Shown here piece after piece: positions 9,079 to 17,931 of a stretch of 64,000 nt of DNA (positions are counted from its first letter, which is position 1; every line of letters starts with the position of its first letter). Made by a program: the position numbers and the translations under genes. The notes below the pieces were generated by a model, which was given only the letters and a program-made list of their open reading frames with translations, ran no database searches and had not been told where the DNA came from. Source of the DNA: Solirubrobacter pauli. GTDB lineage: Bacteria; Actinomycetota; Thermoleophilia; Solirubrobacterales; Solirubrobacteraceae. Location: contig NZ_RBIL01000003.1 in assembly GCF_003633755.1 (NCBI RefSeq), positions 124,001 to 188,000 on the forward strand, given 5' to 3'.

Positions 9079-10370
9079 TCCTCGAGCGCTGCGCGGTCGC
9101 GACCGTCTCCGGCGAGGTGCACCGCGACGGGCACGTCGTGGTCGAGGGCAACCGGATCGTCGCGGTCGGGCCCGGCCGCTACGACGGCGAGGGCGAGCGC
9201 GTCGACCTGTCCGGCCGGCTCGTCACCCCCGGGCTGATCAACTGCCACCACCACCTCTACCAGTGGGCCACGCGCGGGCTCGCGCAGCAGGCGACGCTGT
9301 TCGAGTGGCTCGTGGAGCTGTACCCGGTGTGGGCGCGGATCGACGAGCGCGTCCAGCGCGCGGCCGCGCGGGCCGGGCTCGCGGCGCTGCTGCGGTCCGG
9401 GTGCACGACGGCCAGCGACCACCACTACGTCTTCCCGGCCGGGCAGGACCTGCTGCGCGTCGAGGTCGAGGCCGCGCGCGAGCTCGGCATCCGCTTCCAT
9501 CCCTGCCGCGGGTCGATGGACCTCGGCGCCTCGGCGGGCGGGCTGCCGCCGGACTCGGTCGTCGAGGACCGGGACACGATCTTCGCCGCCTACGCCGCGG
9601 CGCTGGACGAGTTCCACGATCCCTCGCCCGGCGCGATGTGCCGGATCGCGCTCGCGCCCTGCTCGCCGTTCAGCGTCACGCGCGAGCTGATGCGGGAGAC
9701 GGCCGAGTTCGCCCGCGAGCGCGGCGTGCGGCTGCACACCCACATGGCCGAGACGGTCGAGGAGGAGGCGTTCTGCCTCGAGCGCTTCGGCATGCGGCCC
9801 GTCGAGTACCTCGAGGACCTGGGCTGGCTCGGCGACGACGTCTGGCTCGCCCACTGCGTCCACCTGTCCGACCGCGAGGTCGCGCGGTTCGGCGAGACGC
9901 GGACCGGCGTCGCCCACTGCCCCTCCTCGAACGCGCGGCTCGGCGCCGGGATCGCTCCGGTCATGCCGCTCGTGCGCGCCGGCGCGCCCGTCGGGCTCGG
10001 CGTCGACGGGGCGGCGTCCAACGAGGCGGGCGAGCTGGGCGGCGAGCTGCGGCAGGCGCTGCTCAGCGCGCGCCTGCGCGGCGGGCCGGCGGCGATGACG
10101 GCGCACGAGGCGCTCGAGCTGGCGACGCTGCACGGCGCACGCTGCCTCGGACGCGAGGACGAGCTGGGCACGGTCGAGGTGGGCAAGCTCGCCGACCTCG
10201 TCTGGTGGCGGCTCGACGACCTGGATCACGCCGGCATCGAGGACCCGGTGGCCGCGCTCGTCTTCGGCGCGCGCCCGCTGCCGGAGGGCGTGATGGTGGA
10301 CGGCGTGCTGCGGACCGTCGAGGACGAGGCGGCGATCGCACGGGAGCTGGCGGAGGTGGCACTGCGATGA
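9075..10370 (+). CDS. 8-oxoguanine/guanine deaminase-type amidohydrolase
   Basis: 431 aa from a GTG that overlaps the previous stop (GTGA). It is a metal-dependent amidohydrolase of the TrzN/AtzA/8-oxoguanine deaminase branch: N-terminal metal motif NCHHHLYQW near residue 60, a histidine in HTHMAET, LAHCVHL, and the metal aspartate in GLGVDGAASNEAGE. Within a xanthine dehydrogenase operon the likely role is deamination of guanine or 8-oxoguanine to xanthine or urate, feeding the pathway. Close relatives act on triazines or cytosine-like rings, so the exact substrate is inferred. Confidence 0.82.
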   Translation: MILERCAVATVSGEVHRDGHVVVEGNRIVAVGPGRYDGEGERVDLSGRLVTPGLINCHHHLYQWATRGLAQQATLFEWLVELYPVWARIDERVQRAAARAGLAALLRSGCTTASDHHYVFPAGQDLLRVEVEAARELGIRFHPCRGSMDLGASAGGLPPDSVVEDRDTIFAAYAAALDEFHDPSPGAMCRIALAPCSPFSVTRELMRETAEFARERGVRLHTHMAETVEEEAFCLERFGMRPVEYLEDLGWLGDDVWLAHCVHLSDREVARFGETRTGVAHCPSSNARLGAGIAPVMPLVRAGAPVGLGVDGAASNEAGELGGELRQALLSARLRGGPAAMTAHEALELATLHGARCLGREDELGTVEVGKLADLVWWRLDDLDHAGIEDPVAALVFGARPLPEGVMVDGVLRTVEDEAAIARELAEVALR

Positions 10371-12526
10371 GCACTCAGACCGTGGTCACGAACGGGATCG
10401 GGGTGTCGGTCCGCCGGCCGGACGGCATCCCGAAGGTCAAGGGCGAGTTCGCCTACTCGTCGGACCTGTGGGCCGACGGGATGCTGTGGGGCGCGACGCT
10501 GCGGTCGCCGCACCCGCGGGCCCGCGTGCTGACGATCGAGATCGCCGCCGCGCTCGCGGTGCCGGGGGTGCACGCGGTGCTCACCCACGAGGACGTGCCG
10601 GGGCGCAAGACGTACGGGCTCGAGCACCACGACCAGCCGGTGCTCGCGTTCGACGAGGTCCGCTACCAGGGCGAGCCGGTGGCGATCGTCGCCGCCGACC
10701 ATCCCGAGACCGCGCGCTACGCGGCCGCGAAGATCGAGGTCGCCTACGAGGAGCTCGAGCCGCTGACCGACCCGGAGCACGCGCTCTCCCCCGACTCCCC
10801 GCGGCTGCACCCCGGCGGCAACCTGCTGCGCCACGTGTACATCGAGCACGGGCCCGAGCCGGGTGACGCCGACGTGGTCGTGAAGGGCGAGTACGAGGTC
10901 GGCATGCAGGACCAGGCGTTCCTCGGACCGGAGTCCGGGCTCGCGATCCCGGCCGAGGACGGCGGCGTGGACCTGTTCATCGCCACGCAGTGGCTGCACG
11001 TCGACCGCGACCAGGTCGCCGCCTGCCTGGACCTGCCGCTGGAGAAGGTCCGCTTCACGCTCGCCGGCGTCGGCGGCGCGTTCGGCGGGCGCGAGGACGT
11101 CTCGATGCAGGCGCACGCGTGCCTGCTCGCGCTCCACACCGGGCGGCCGGTGAAGATGGTCTACGGGCGCGAGGAGTCGTTCTTCGGGCACGTCCACCGA
11201 CACCCCGCGCGGATGCGCTACGAGCACGCCGCCAGCCGCGACGGGCGCCTGGCCTGGATCCGCGCGCGCATCCTGCTCGACGGCGGCGCCTACGCGTCCT
11301 CCTCCGGCGCGGTCGTGTCGAACGCGGCGTCGTTCGCGCTCGGCCCGTACGACGTCCCGAGCGCGCGGATCGACTCGTACGTCGTCTACACCGACAACCC
11401 GCCGTGCGGCGCGATGCGCGGGTTCGGCGCCGTGCAGACGTGCTTCGCGCACGAGGCGCAGATGGACAAGCTCGCGGCCGCGCTGGACATGGACCCGGTC
11501 GAGCTGCGGCGGCGCAACGCGATGACCACGGGCACGTCGATGCCGACCGGCGCGCCGGTCAACTGCCCCGCGCCGGTCGACGAGCTCCTGCGCAGCGTCT
11601 CCGAGCGGCCGCTTCCGGACCGCGACGGCGGCGTTCCCGGCGGGATCGCCAACGTCACCCGCGGCGAGGGCGTGGTGCGCGGCGTCGGGTACGCCGTCGG
11701 CTTCAAGAACGTCGGCTTCTCCGAGGGCTTCGACGACTTCTCGACCGCCCGCGTGCGGCTCTCGGACGTCAGGGGTGAACCTCTAGTTGAGGTTCATACC
11801 GCTGCCGCGGAGGTCGGCCAGGGCCTGGTCACGGTGATGGCCCAGATCGCCCGCACGGAGCTGGACGTGGAGAACGTGCTGGTGCTGCCGGCGGACACGC
11901 AGGTCGGGTCGGCGGGCAGCTCGAGCGCCTCGCGCCAGACCCACATGACCGGCGGCGCCGTGCAGGCGGCGTGCCGCGCCGTGCGCGAGCAGTGGGAGGC
12001 GCAGGGCGAGATCGGCGACGGGATCGAGGCGACCCGCGAGTACCACCACCGGCCGACCGTGCCGCTGGACGAGCTCGGGCAGGGCGACGCGCACGTCACG
12101 TTCGCCTTCGCCGCCCACCGGGCGGTCGTCGACGTGGACACCGAGCTGGGGCTCGTGCGGGTGGTCGAGATCGCCACCGCGCAGGACGTCGGCAAGGCCA
12201 TGAACCCGCTGGCCGTCGAGGGCCAGATCGAGGGCGGCATCGCGCAGGGCCTCGGGCTCGCGCTGATGGAGGAGATCCAGGTCGTCGACGGGCTCGTCCG
12301 CAACGCGTCGTTCACCGACTACCTGATCCCGACGATCCTCGACATGCCGCCGGTCGTGCTCGACGTGCTCGAGCTCGGCGACCCCGACTCGCCGTACGGG
12401 CTGCGGGGGATCGGCGAGCCGCCGACGATCTCCTCGACGCCCGCGGTGGTCGCGGCGGTCCGCGCGGCGACCGGCCGGGCGCTCCAGCGCGTGCCGCTCA
12501 AGCCGGATGACATGATCGGGCTGTGA
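10367..12526 (+). CDS. Xanthine dehydrogenase, molybdenum cofactor-binding subunit
   Basis: 719 aa, large subunit of the molybdenum hydroxylase. Family signatures include GVGGAFGGRED, GAMRGFGAVQ, the AAEVGQG segment and the C-terminal GIGEPP loop that holds the catalytic glutamate. The ATG overlaps the previous stop (ATGA). It should hydroxylate hypoxanthine/xanthine to urate. A nine-codon stretch at 11771-11797 uses codons foreign to the gene (AGG GGT GAA CCT CTA GTT GAG GTT CAT) and forms an inverted repeat, although the encoded peptide looks normal for the family. Confidence 0.92.
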   Translation: MSTQTVVTNGIGVSVRRPDGIPKVKGEFAYSSDLWADGMLWGATLRSPHPRARVLTIEIAAALAVPGVHAVLTHEDVPGRKTYGLEHHDQPVLAFDEVRYQGEPVAIVAADHPETARYAAAKIEVAYEELEPLTDPEHALSPDSPRLHPGGNLLRHVYIEHGPEPGDADVVVKGEYEVGMQDQAFLGPESGLAIPAEDGGVDLFIATQWLHVDRDQVAACLDLPLEKVRFTLAGVGGAFGGREDVSMQAHACLLALHTGRPVKMVYGREESFFGHVHRHPARMRYEHAASRDGRLAWIRARILLDGGAYASSSGAVVSNAASFALGPYDVPSARIDSYVVYTDNPPCGAMRGFGAVQTCFAHEAQMDKLAAALDMDPVELRRRNAMTTGTSMPTGAPVNCPAPVDELLRSVSERPLPDRDGGVPGGIANVTRGEGVVRGVGYAVGFKNVGFSEGFDDFSTARVRLSDVRGEPLVEVHTAAAEVGQGLVTVMAQIARTELDVENVLVLPADTQVGSAGSSSASRQTHMTGGAVQAACRAVREQWEAQGEIGDGIEATREYHHRPTVPLDELGQGDAHVTFAFAAHRAVVDVDTELGLVRVVEIATAQDVGKAMNPLAVEGQIEGGIAQGLGLALMEEIQVVDGLVRNASFTDYLIPTILDMPPVVLDVLELGDPDSPYGLRGIGEPPTISSTPAVVAAVRAATGRALQRVPLKPDDMIGL
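11776..11796. repeat. Inverted repeat inside the xanthine dehydrogenase gene, with rare codons
   Basis: Perfect 8-bp arms TGAACCTC / GAGGTTCA separated by TAGTT. The layout (CCTC-N5-GAGG) resembles MerR/SoxR-type operator dyads, but the site is deep inside a coding region. The local base composition is clearly lower in GC than the surroundings. Confidence 0.5.
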
Positions 12527-12565
12527 AAGGCGACACTCGCCTGACGGCTCGCGTCGCGGCGAGCG

Positions 12566-12582
12566 CTCGCCCAGCGGGCTCG
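12566..12582. repeat. Copy of a short dispersed element (CTCGCCCAGNGGGCTCG)
   Basis: Lies in the 82-bp gap before the adenine deaminase gene. The same 17-mer with a variable central base recurs at 30772-30788, and a near copy is at 30803-30819. The core CCC-N3-GGG can form a small hairpin. Confidence 0.35.
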
Positions 12583-12608
12583 TGCTCGCGCAGCGCTAGG
12601 GTGCCAGC

Positions 12609-14696
12609 GTGGAGCGCCTGATCGCGGTCGCCCGGGGCGACGCCGAGCCGGACACCGTCATCACCGGCGCGCGCGTGTTCTCGGCGTTCACGCGCGAGTG
12701 GCTGGACGGCGACGTCGCGCTCCACGGCGGGAAGATCGCGGGCATCGGGCGCTACGACGGCGGTGCGCGGATCGACGCCGCCGGCCGGTACCTCGTGCCC
12801 GGATTCATCGACGCGCACGTGCATCTGGAGTCGGCCAAGCTCGTGCCGACCGAGTTCGCGCGGGCGGTCGTGCCGCGCGGGACGACCGCCGTGGTGTGCG
12901 ACCCGCACGAGATCGCCAACGTGGCGGGCGTCGAGGGCGTCGACTGGCTGCTCGGCGCCACCGAGGACCTGCCGCTCGACGTGTTCGTGATGGCGCCGTC
13001 CTGCGTGCCGGCCTCGCCGTTCGAGTCGCCGTGCGGGCCGTTCGGCCCCGACGAGATGCGGCGGGTGCTCGAGCACCCGCGGGCGCTGGGCGTCGCGGAG
13101 CTGATGAACTTCCCGGGCGTCATCGCCGGTGACCCGGACGTGCTGGCGACGATGGTCGCGTCCCACCGCGACGGGCACGCGCCCGGTGTGCGCGGGCGGG
13201 CGCTGAACGCCTACGTCGCGGCCGGGATCACGACCGACCACGAGGCCTTCACCGCCGAGGAGGCGCTGGAGAAGCGCCGTGCCGGCATGTGGGTGCTGAT
13301 CCGCGAGGCCTCCAACGCCCGCAACCTGCGGACGCTGCTGGCGATGGTGCGCGAGCACGGGCCCGAGTACTGCGCGTTCTGCACCGACGACCGCGAGCCC
13401 GACTTCCTCTACCGCGAGGGGCACATCGACCAGATGTGCCGGGTCGCCGTCGGCGAGGGCGTCGCTCCCGAGGACGTGCTCGTGATGGCCTCGCTGCACG
13501 GCGCGCGGGCGCACGGGCTGCTCGACCGTGGCGCCGTGGCGCCCGGCTACGTCGCCGACCTGGCCCTGCTCGACGACCTCACGGAGTTCCGCGCCTCCCT
13601 CGTGCTCAAGGACGGTCGCGAGCCCGAGTACGGCGCCGGCGTGCCGGGCGCGCTGCGGGACACGATGCGCTCGGTGCCAGTGTCCTTCGACACCGGCACG
13701 TCCGGCTGGGTGCGCGTGATCGAGGTGCAGTCGGGACAGCTCATCACCGGCGCGGGCGTGGGCCGGGTCGGTGACGCCGACCTCGCGAAGATCGCCGTGA
13801 TCGAGCGCCACCAGGCCACCGGGCGCGTCGGGCTCGGCTACGTGCGCGGCTTCGCGCTGCACTCCGGCGCGTTCGCCTCGACCGTCGCCCACGACGCCCA
13901 CAACCTCGTCGTGGTCGGCGTCGACGACGGCGACATGGCGCTGTGCGCTGCGCGGGCGCAGGCGCTCGGCGGCGGGCTCGTCGTGGCGCGCGACGGTGAG
14001 GTGGTGGGCGAGCTGGCGCTGCCGATCGCGGGGCTGCTGGCCGACGCGCCGCTCGAGGAGGTCGCGGAAGCGCTCGAAGCGCTCCAGGCGACGCTGCGCG
14101 GGATGGGCGTCGAGATCGACGCGCCGTTCATGACGCTGTCCTTCCTCGCGCTCTCGGTCATCCCCTCGCTGAAGATCACCGACCAGGGGCTCGTGGACGT
14201 CGACGCGTTCGCGCTCGTGCCGCTGGCGTTGAGCGAGCGCGAGGCGTTCGTGGCGCGCTACGGCGCGCTCTACGAGCACTCGCCGTGGGTCGCCGAGCGC
14301 GCGTTCCGGCCCGGGCTGGCCGACGGCGACGTCGCCGACGCCCTGCGCGACGCGGTGTACGCGGCCTCCGAAGCGGAGCAGCTCGCCCTCATCCGCGCAC
14401 ATCCCGACCTCGGTGAGAAGGTCGGCGTCCTCACCGAGCACTCGCGGTCCGAGCAGGCCGGGCTCGGGCTGGACCGGCTCCCGCAGGCGCAGTACGAGCG
14501 CTTCATGGCCACGAACGCCGCCTACCGCGACCGCTTCGGCATCCCGTTCGTCGTCTGCGTGCGCGAGCACGGCTCGCCGGAGTCGATCCTGGCCGACGCG
14601 GACCGCCGGCTGGGCAACACGCGCGAGCAGGAGATCGCGACGGCGCTCGGCGAGATCGCGAAGATCGCCCGCCTGCGGCTGGAGGACGCGCGATGA
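12609..14696 (+). CDS. Adenine deaminase fused to OHCU decarboxylase
   Basis: 695 aa from a GTG at 12609. Residues 1-535 match adenine deaminase (PGFIDAHVHLESAKL metal site, GTTAVVCDPHEIANV, AELMNFPGV, and the late HDAHNLVVVGVDD of the second metal region). Residues about 536-695 match 2-oxo-4-hydroxy-4-carboxy-5-ureidoimidazoline decarboxylase (ALSEREAFVARYG, catalytic histidine in RAHPDLGEK, FGIPFVVCVREHG). One chain would thus act at the start (adenine to hypoxanthine) and the end (OHCU to S-allantoin) of purine degradation. The frame is continuous across the joint, and both halves keep their key residues. A TAGGGT -10-like hexamer ends 9 nt before the GTG, suggesting a nearly leaderless transcript. 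Confidence 0.9.
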   Translation: MERLIAVARGDAEPDTVITGARVFSAFTREWLDGDVALHGGKIAGIGRYDGGARIDAAGRYLVPGFIDAHVHLESAKLVPTEFARAVVPRGTTAVVCDPHEIANVAGVEGVDWLLGATEDLPLDVFVMAPSCVPASPFESPCGPFGPDEMRRVLEHPRALGVAELMNFPGVIAGDPDVLATMVASHRDGHAPGVRGRALNAYVAAGITTDHEAFTAEEALEKRRAGMWVLIREASNARNLRTLLAMVREHGPEYCAFCTDDREPDFLYREGHIDQMCRVAVGEGVAPEDVLVMASLHGARAHGLLDRGAVAPGYVADLALLDDLTEFRASLVLKDGREPEYGAGVPGALRDTMRSVPVSFDTGTSGWVRVIEVQSGQLITGAGVGRVGDADLAKIAVIERHQATGRVGLGYVRGFALHSGAFASTVAHDAHNLVVVGVDDGDMALCAARAQALGGGLVVARDGEVVGELALPIAGLLADAPLEEVAEALEALQATLRGMGVEIDAPFMTLSFLALSVIPSLKITDQGLVDVDAFALVPLALSEREAFVARYGALYEHSPWVAERAFRPGLADGDVADALRDAVYAASEAEQLALIRAHPDLGEKVGVLTEHSRSEQAGLGLDRLPQAQYERFMATNAAYRDRFGIPFVVCVREHGSPESILADADRRLGNTREQEIATALGEIAKIARLRLEDAR

Positions 14697-14995
14697 GCCT
14701 CTCGACGCACGTGCTGGACACGGTCGCCGGCCGCCCCGCGGCGGGCGTGCGGCTCGAGCTCCGCCGCGACGGACGGCTGGTCGAGGAGGCGACGACCGAT
14801 GCGGACGGCCGGCACGCCTTCGGCGACGTCGGCGCGGGCGAGTTCGAGCTGCTGTTCGCCGTCGGCGACTACTTCGGCGAGCGCGAGTTCCTCGACCGCG
14901 TGCCCGTGCGCTTCCGGATCGCCGACGCGGCCGCCAGGTACCACGTGCCGCTGCTCGTCTCGCCCTGGGCGTACAGCACCTATCGGGGCTCCTGA
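14693..14995 (+). CDS. uraH: 5-hydroxyisourate hydrolase
   Basis: 100 aa, the normal length for transthyretin-like HIU hydrolase. It has the N-terminal STHVLDTVAGRPAAG strand, a central TTDADGRH turn and the diagnostic C-terminal tetrapeptide YRGS. It converts 5-hydroxyisourate to OHCU, the substrate of the decarboxylase domain encoded just upstream. Its ATG overlaps the stop of that gene (ATGA), and a strong hairpin follows, so it is the last gene of the operon. Confidence 0.93.
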   Translation: MSLSTHVLDTVAGRPAAGVRLELRRDGRLVEEATTDADGRHAFGDVGAGEFELLFAVGDYFGEREFLDRVPVRFRIADAAARYHVPLLVSPWAYSTYRGS

Positions 14996-14999
14996 GCGG

Positions 15000-15025
15000 C
15001 CGCGTTGCCCTTTCGGGCAACGCGG
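15000..15025. terminator. Terminator of the purine operon
   Basis: Perfect 11-bp stem CCGCGTTGCCC / GGGCAACGCGG with a TTTC loop, 5 nt after the uraH stop. Confidence 0.75.
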
Positions 15026-15088
15026 TCCGCGCGCTTGGCTGCTCGTCCGTCACTGGCGACCCGCGCGCGAGGCTGAGATCGTCGCGCA

Positions 15089-16166
15089 GTGTCGCCGACC
15101 ATCGCCCTTCCCCCCCCGGACCGGCGAGGCGACACCGGGTCCGACCGCTGCCGACGAGTCCGCCGCGATTGACCATGCGGCGACGCCGCCCGACGAGCCG
15201 GCAGCACCAGCCCACCCACTACCGGCCGCCGCCGCCCGCACGGCGGCGGCCGGTGCCCTCCTCGCGCTGCTGGCCGCGGGCTTCGCCGGGGTCGGCGTCC
15301 TGCTGCTCCTCGCGGTCCGCATGTTCGCCGTCGGCGCCCAGCACCTCGACGTCGGCGGCCCGTCGCTCGTCCTGGTCACCGTCGGCTTCGCGGTCGGCAA
15401 CGCCGCGGCCCTCCTGCTCGTCACCCGCGGCTGGGCGCCGATGCGGCCGACGACCGTCCTGCTGACGCTGATCGCGGCCCTAGCCTGGCCGCTCTCGGGC
15501 CACGCCGTGCTCGCGGCGCCGTTCGCGCTCCTGCTCGTCGGCGCGCTCGTCCACCGCGACCGCCGCACCCCGGGCGGCCTGCGCCTCACGCGCCTCGCCG
15601 GCGCGCTCACGCTGGCCATGCTGGCCGTGCTCGCGACGCTCACGGGAGCGATCACCGCACCGGCCCGGATGCTGCCGAGCACGCCGCCGGCCGACACGAC
15701 GAGCACGCCACGCGACCAGCTCGCGACCGCGACCGGGAACGACGCGCGCGGCGACACCGCGGCCGGAGAGGACGAGCGCGGCGACGACTTGTCCGCGCCG
15801 CCCGCTGCGCGTGCCGACGCGCCCGCGCGGCCGTCCGCCCGCGCGTTCGTGCGCGGCTACTACCGCGACCTCGACCGGCAGCGGTTCGCGGAGGCGTGGG
15901 CGAAGCTCTCACCCGGCGTGCAGGCCGCGCTCGGCCCGTACGCGCGGTGGAAGGCGGGGTACGCGGCGACGCTCTCGTCGACGCCGCGCGCGCTGGCCGT
16001 CGAGGACCACGGCTCGCGAACGTCCGTGACACACATGCTCGTCGCGCGCGATAAGGGGTGTGACGGGCCGCGGCGGTTCCGGGTGACGTGGCAGCTGCGC
16101 GCCGACGGGGCGCGGTGGACGGTCACCGGCCTGGGCGCAACCGTCGCGGAATCGCAAGAATGTTGA
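15089..16166 (+). CDS. Membrane protein with NTF2-like C-terminal domain; apparent frameshift at a C8 tract
   Basis: From about 15117 to the stop at 16166 the frame encodes four or so hydrophobic segments (AALLVT, TVLLTLIAALAWPL and others), a disordered Asp/Ala/Thr linker and a C-terminal domain beginning ARAFVRGYYRDLDRQRF, which looks like a SnoaL/NTF2-type fold. That frame has no ATG, GTG or TTG before a methionine at about 15321 in mid-helix. A GTG at 15089 (VSPTIALPP) is in a different frame until the run of eight Cs at 15110-15117; with seven Cs the two join into one protein of about 358 aa. The start and the frameshift are therefore inferred. Function unknown. Confidence 0.55.
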
Positions 16167-16491
16167 TGTAGTCGACACTGGCCGTGCGTCTTGCGTGGCC
16201 CCGGGCACGCGGGACCGTCGCAGAACGGTGTTCCCCCCAGCGATGTCCGGGGTCACGCAAAGCGCACGGCCGGCGTTCGCCTGACGCGGTCGCTGGCCCC
16301 AGAAACTCGACGACTGGACGGTGCCGAGGTTTAAGTGATCGCGTCCAGATTGTCGGGTAGCCGAACACTACGCCGCCGCTGACCGAGGAGTCCCGGCGCC
16401 GGCGAGACACACGCCACGCCCGGAGACCGGGCCGATCTTCCGCGCCCGCGCGTCCGCGCCGGGCGCTCGACGCCGGGAGGGCGTCAACCCC
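16167..16491 (+). other. 325-nt non-coding leader with predicted structure
   Basis: No supported ORF. It contains several possible stems, for example CTGGACG (16314-16320 area) with CGTCCAG about 30 nt later. It also has ACGCAAAG with nearby CACGGCC and a later GGGTAGCCG, which echo pieces of the cyclic-di-GMP GEMM-I motif without matching its full layout. It ends with GGGAGGGCGT before the ATG of the CAP-domain gene. It may be a long 5' leader; riboswitch status is unproven. Confidence 0.35.
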
Positions 16492-17067
16492 ATGCTCACG
16501 ACCGCGCTCACACGGCCGCTGACCACGGCTGCCGTCTCACTCACCGCGACCTGCTCGCTGCTGACCGCCGATGCCCACTCCGCGACCGGTGCCGACCGAT
16601 GTCCAGGCGCGATGGAGGTGCCGGACACGCCGGCCAAGGTCGAGCAGGCCGCGGACGCGGTCGTCTGCCTCGTGAACGCCGAGCGGGCGAGCCGCGGCCT
16701 GAAGACCCTCAAGCGCGACAGCGAGCTGGCGAAGGCCGCGCGCGGCCACTCGCGCGACATGATCAAGCGCAACTACTTCGACCACACCAGCCCCGGCGGC
16801 AAGACGGTCGGCGACCGCGTCCGCGACGCGGGCTACGGCGAGCCCGGTGACGGCTGGCGCGTCGGGGAGAACCTCGGCTGGGGCACGGGCCAGCGGGCGG
16901 CGCCGAACGCGCTCGTCGACGAGTGGCTCAACAGCGCCGGCCACAAGAAGAACATGCTCAACAGCGCGTTCCGCGAGCTCGGCGTCGGCGTCGTCGGAGG
17001 CGCGCCGAACAAGGGCGACGAGCTGCCCGGAGCCACCTACACGTTGAACCTGGGCGTCATCCGCTGA
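16492..17067 (+). CDS. Secreted CAP/SCP-domain protein (YkwD-like)
   Basis: 191 aa with an N-terminal export signal (cleavage probably near DAHSA, residue 30). Residues about 50-190 form a CAP domain: VNAERASRGLKTL, HSRDMIKRNYFDHTSPGG, GENLGWGTG, WLNSAGHKKNMLN and the closing GATYTLNLG strand. Bacterial CAP proteins are extracellular and often linked to cell-wall or sporulation functions; no precise activity can be claimed. A 325-nt leader precedes it, and the next gene starts 9 nt after its stop. Confidence 0.88.
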   Translation: MLTTALTRPLTTAAVSLTATCSLLTADAHSATGADRCPGAMEVPDTPAKVEQAADAVVCLVNAERASRGLKTLKRDSELAKAARGHSRDMIKRNYFDHTSPGGKTVGDRVRDAGYGEPGDGWRVGENLGWGTGQRAAPNALVDEWLNSAGHKKNMLNSAFRELGVGVVGGAPNKGDELPGATYTLNLGVIR

Positions 17068-17076
17068 AATAGCGGC

Positions 17077-17931
17077 ATGACCTCCGCTTCCTTCGGCGTC
17101 ACCTCCATGGTCGCCCCGCTTCAGCGCGTCCTCGTCCGCAAGCCCGCGACGACCGGCGACTGGGACGGGGCGGGCTGGCGCACGCCGGACGCCGCCACGC
17201 TCGAGCGCCAGCACGAGCAGCTCGTCGAGCTGCTCGACGGCCTCGGGGTGGAGGTCATCGTCGCCGACGCGCTGCCCGAGCTCGTCGACGCGGTGTACAT
17301 GCACGACTCGTCGCTCGTCAGCGGTAGCGGTGCGGTCGCGCTCAACATGGCCAAGACCGTCCGCCAGACCGAGCCGGGCCACGCCCGCGCGGAGTTCGAG
17401 CGCCTCGGCATCCCGGTCCTCGGCACGCTCGAGGGCGACGCCTACCTCGACGGCGGCGACCACTTCTACCTCGACGACCGCACCGTCGCCATCGGGCTCG
17501 GCTACCGCACCAACCGGCGTGGCGCGGCGGCGCTGCAGGAGCTGCTGGCGCCCGAGGGCATCCACGTCGAGACGTACGACATGCCGCACGACCAGGGCCC
17601 CGACTACGTCCTGCACCTGCAGTCGTTCCTGAGCGCCGCGACCGAGGACCTCTACGTCGTCTTCGAGCCGCTCGCGCCCGTCCGCCTGCTGCAGGACCTC
17701 AAGGCGCGCGGGATCGAGTGGATCACGATCGACGAGGAGAGCTACCACGCGATGGGCTGCAACATCCTGCCGGTGCGGCCAGGCGTGGTCGTCGTCGTGG
17801 ACGGCGCGCCGAAGGTGCGCCAGGCGCTCGAGGCCAAGGGCGTCGAGGTCCACGCCTACGACGGCACGGACCTCTCCCTCAAGGGCGACGGCGGGCCGAC
17901 CTGCCTCACCGCGCCCCTGCTGCGGGCCTAG
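17077..17931 (+). CDS. Dimethylargininase/amidinotransferase-like hydrolase
   Basis: 284 aa of the guanidino-group modifying superfamily (DDAH, arginine deiminase, amidinotransferase). Typical elements are VLVRKP near the N-terminus, the substrate-binding segment LEGDAYLDGGDHFY, a central LHLQSFLSA region and the terminal nucleophilic cysteine in GGPTCLTAPLLR. The length matches DDAH-like proteins. It probably hydrolyses a guanidino compound such as methylarginine, releasing an amine and citrulline, but the substrate is unproven. Confidence 0.8.
   Translation: MTSASFGVTSMVAPLQRVLVRKPATTGDWDGAGWRTPDAATLERQHEQLVELLDGLGVEVIVADALPELVDAVYMHDSSLVSGSGAVALNMAKTVRQTEPGHARAEFERLGIPVLGTLEGDAYLDGGDHFYLDDRTVAIGLGYRTNRRGAAALQELLAPEGIHVETYDMPHDQGPDYVLHLQSFLSAATEDLYVVFEPLAPVRLLQDLKARGIEWITIDEESYHAMGCNILPVRPGVVVVVDGAPKVRQALEAKGVEVHAYDGTDLSLKGDGGPTCLTAPLLRA

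Noticed and set aside
16167-16491. Cyclic-di-AMP (ydaO) riboswitch
   Set aside because: Considered because CAP-domain genes in actinobacteria can have such leaders, but the conserved GGTGAATC-type and terminal segments are not present in the right order.
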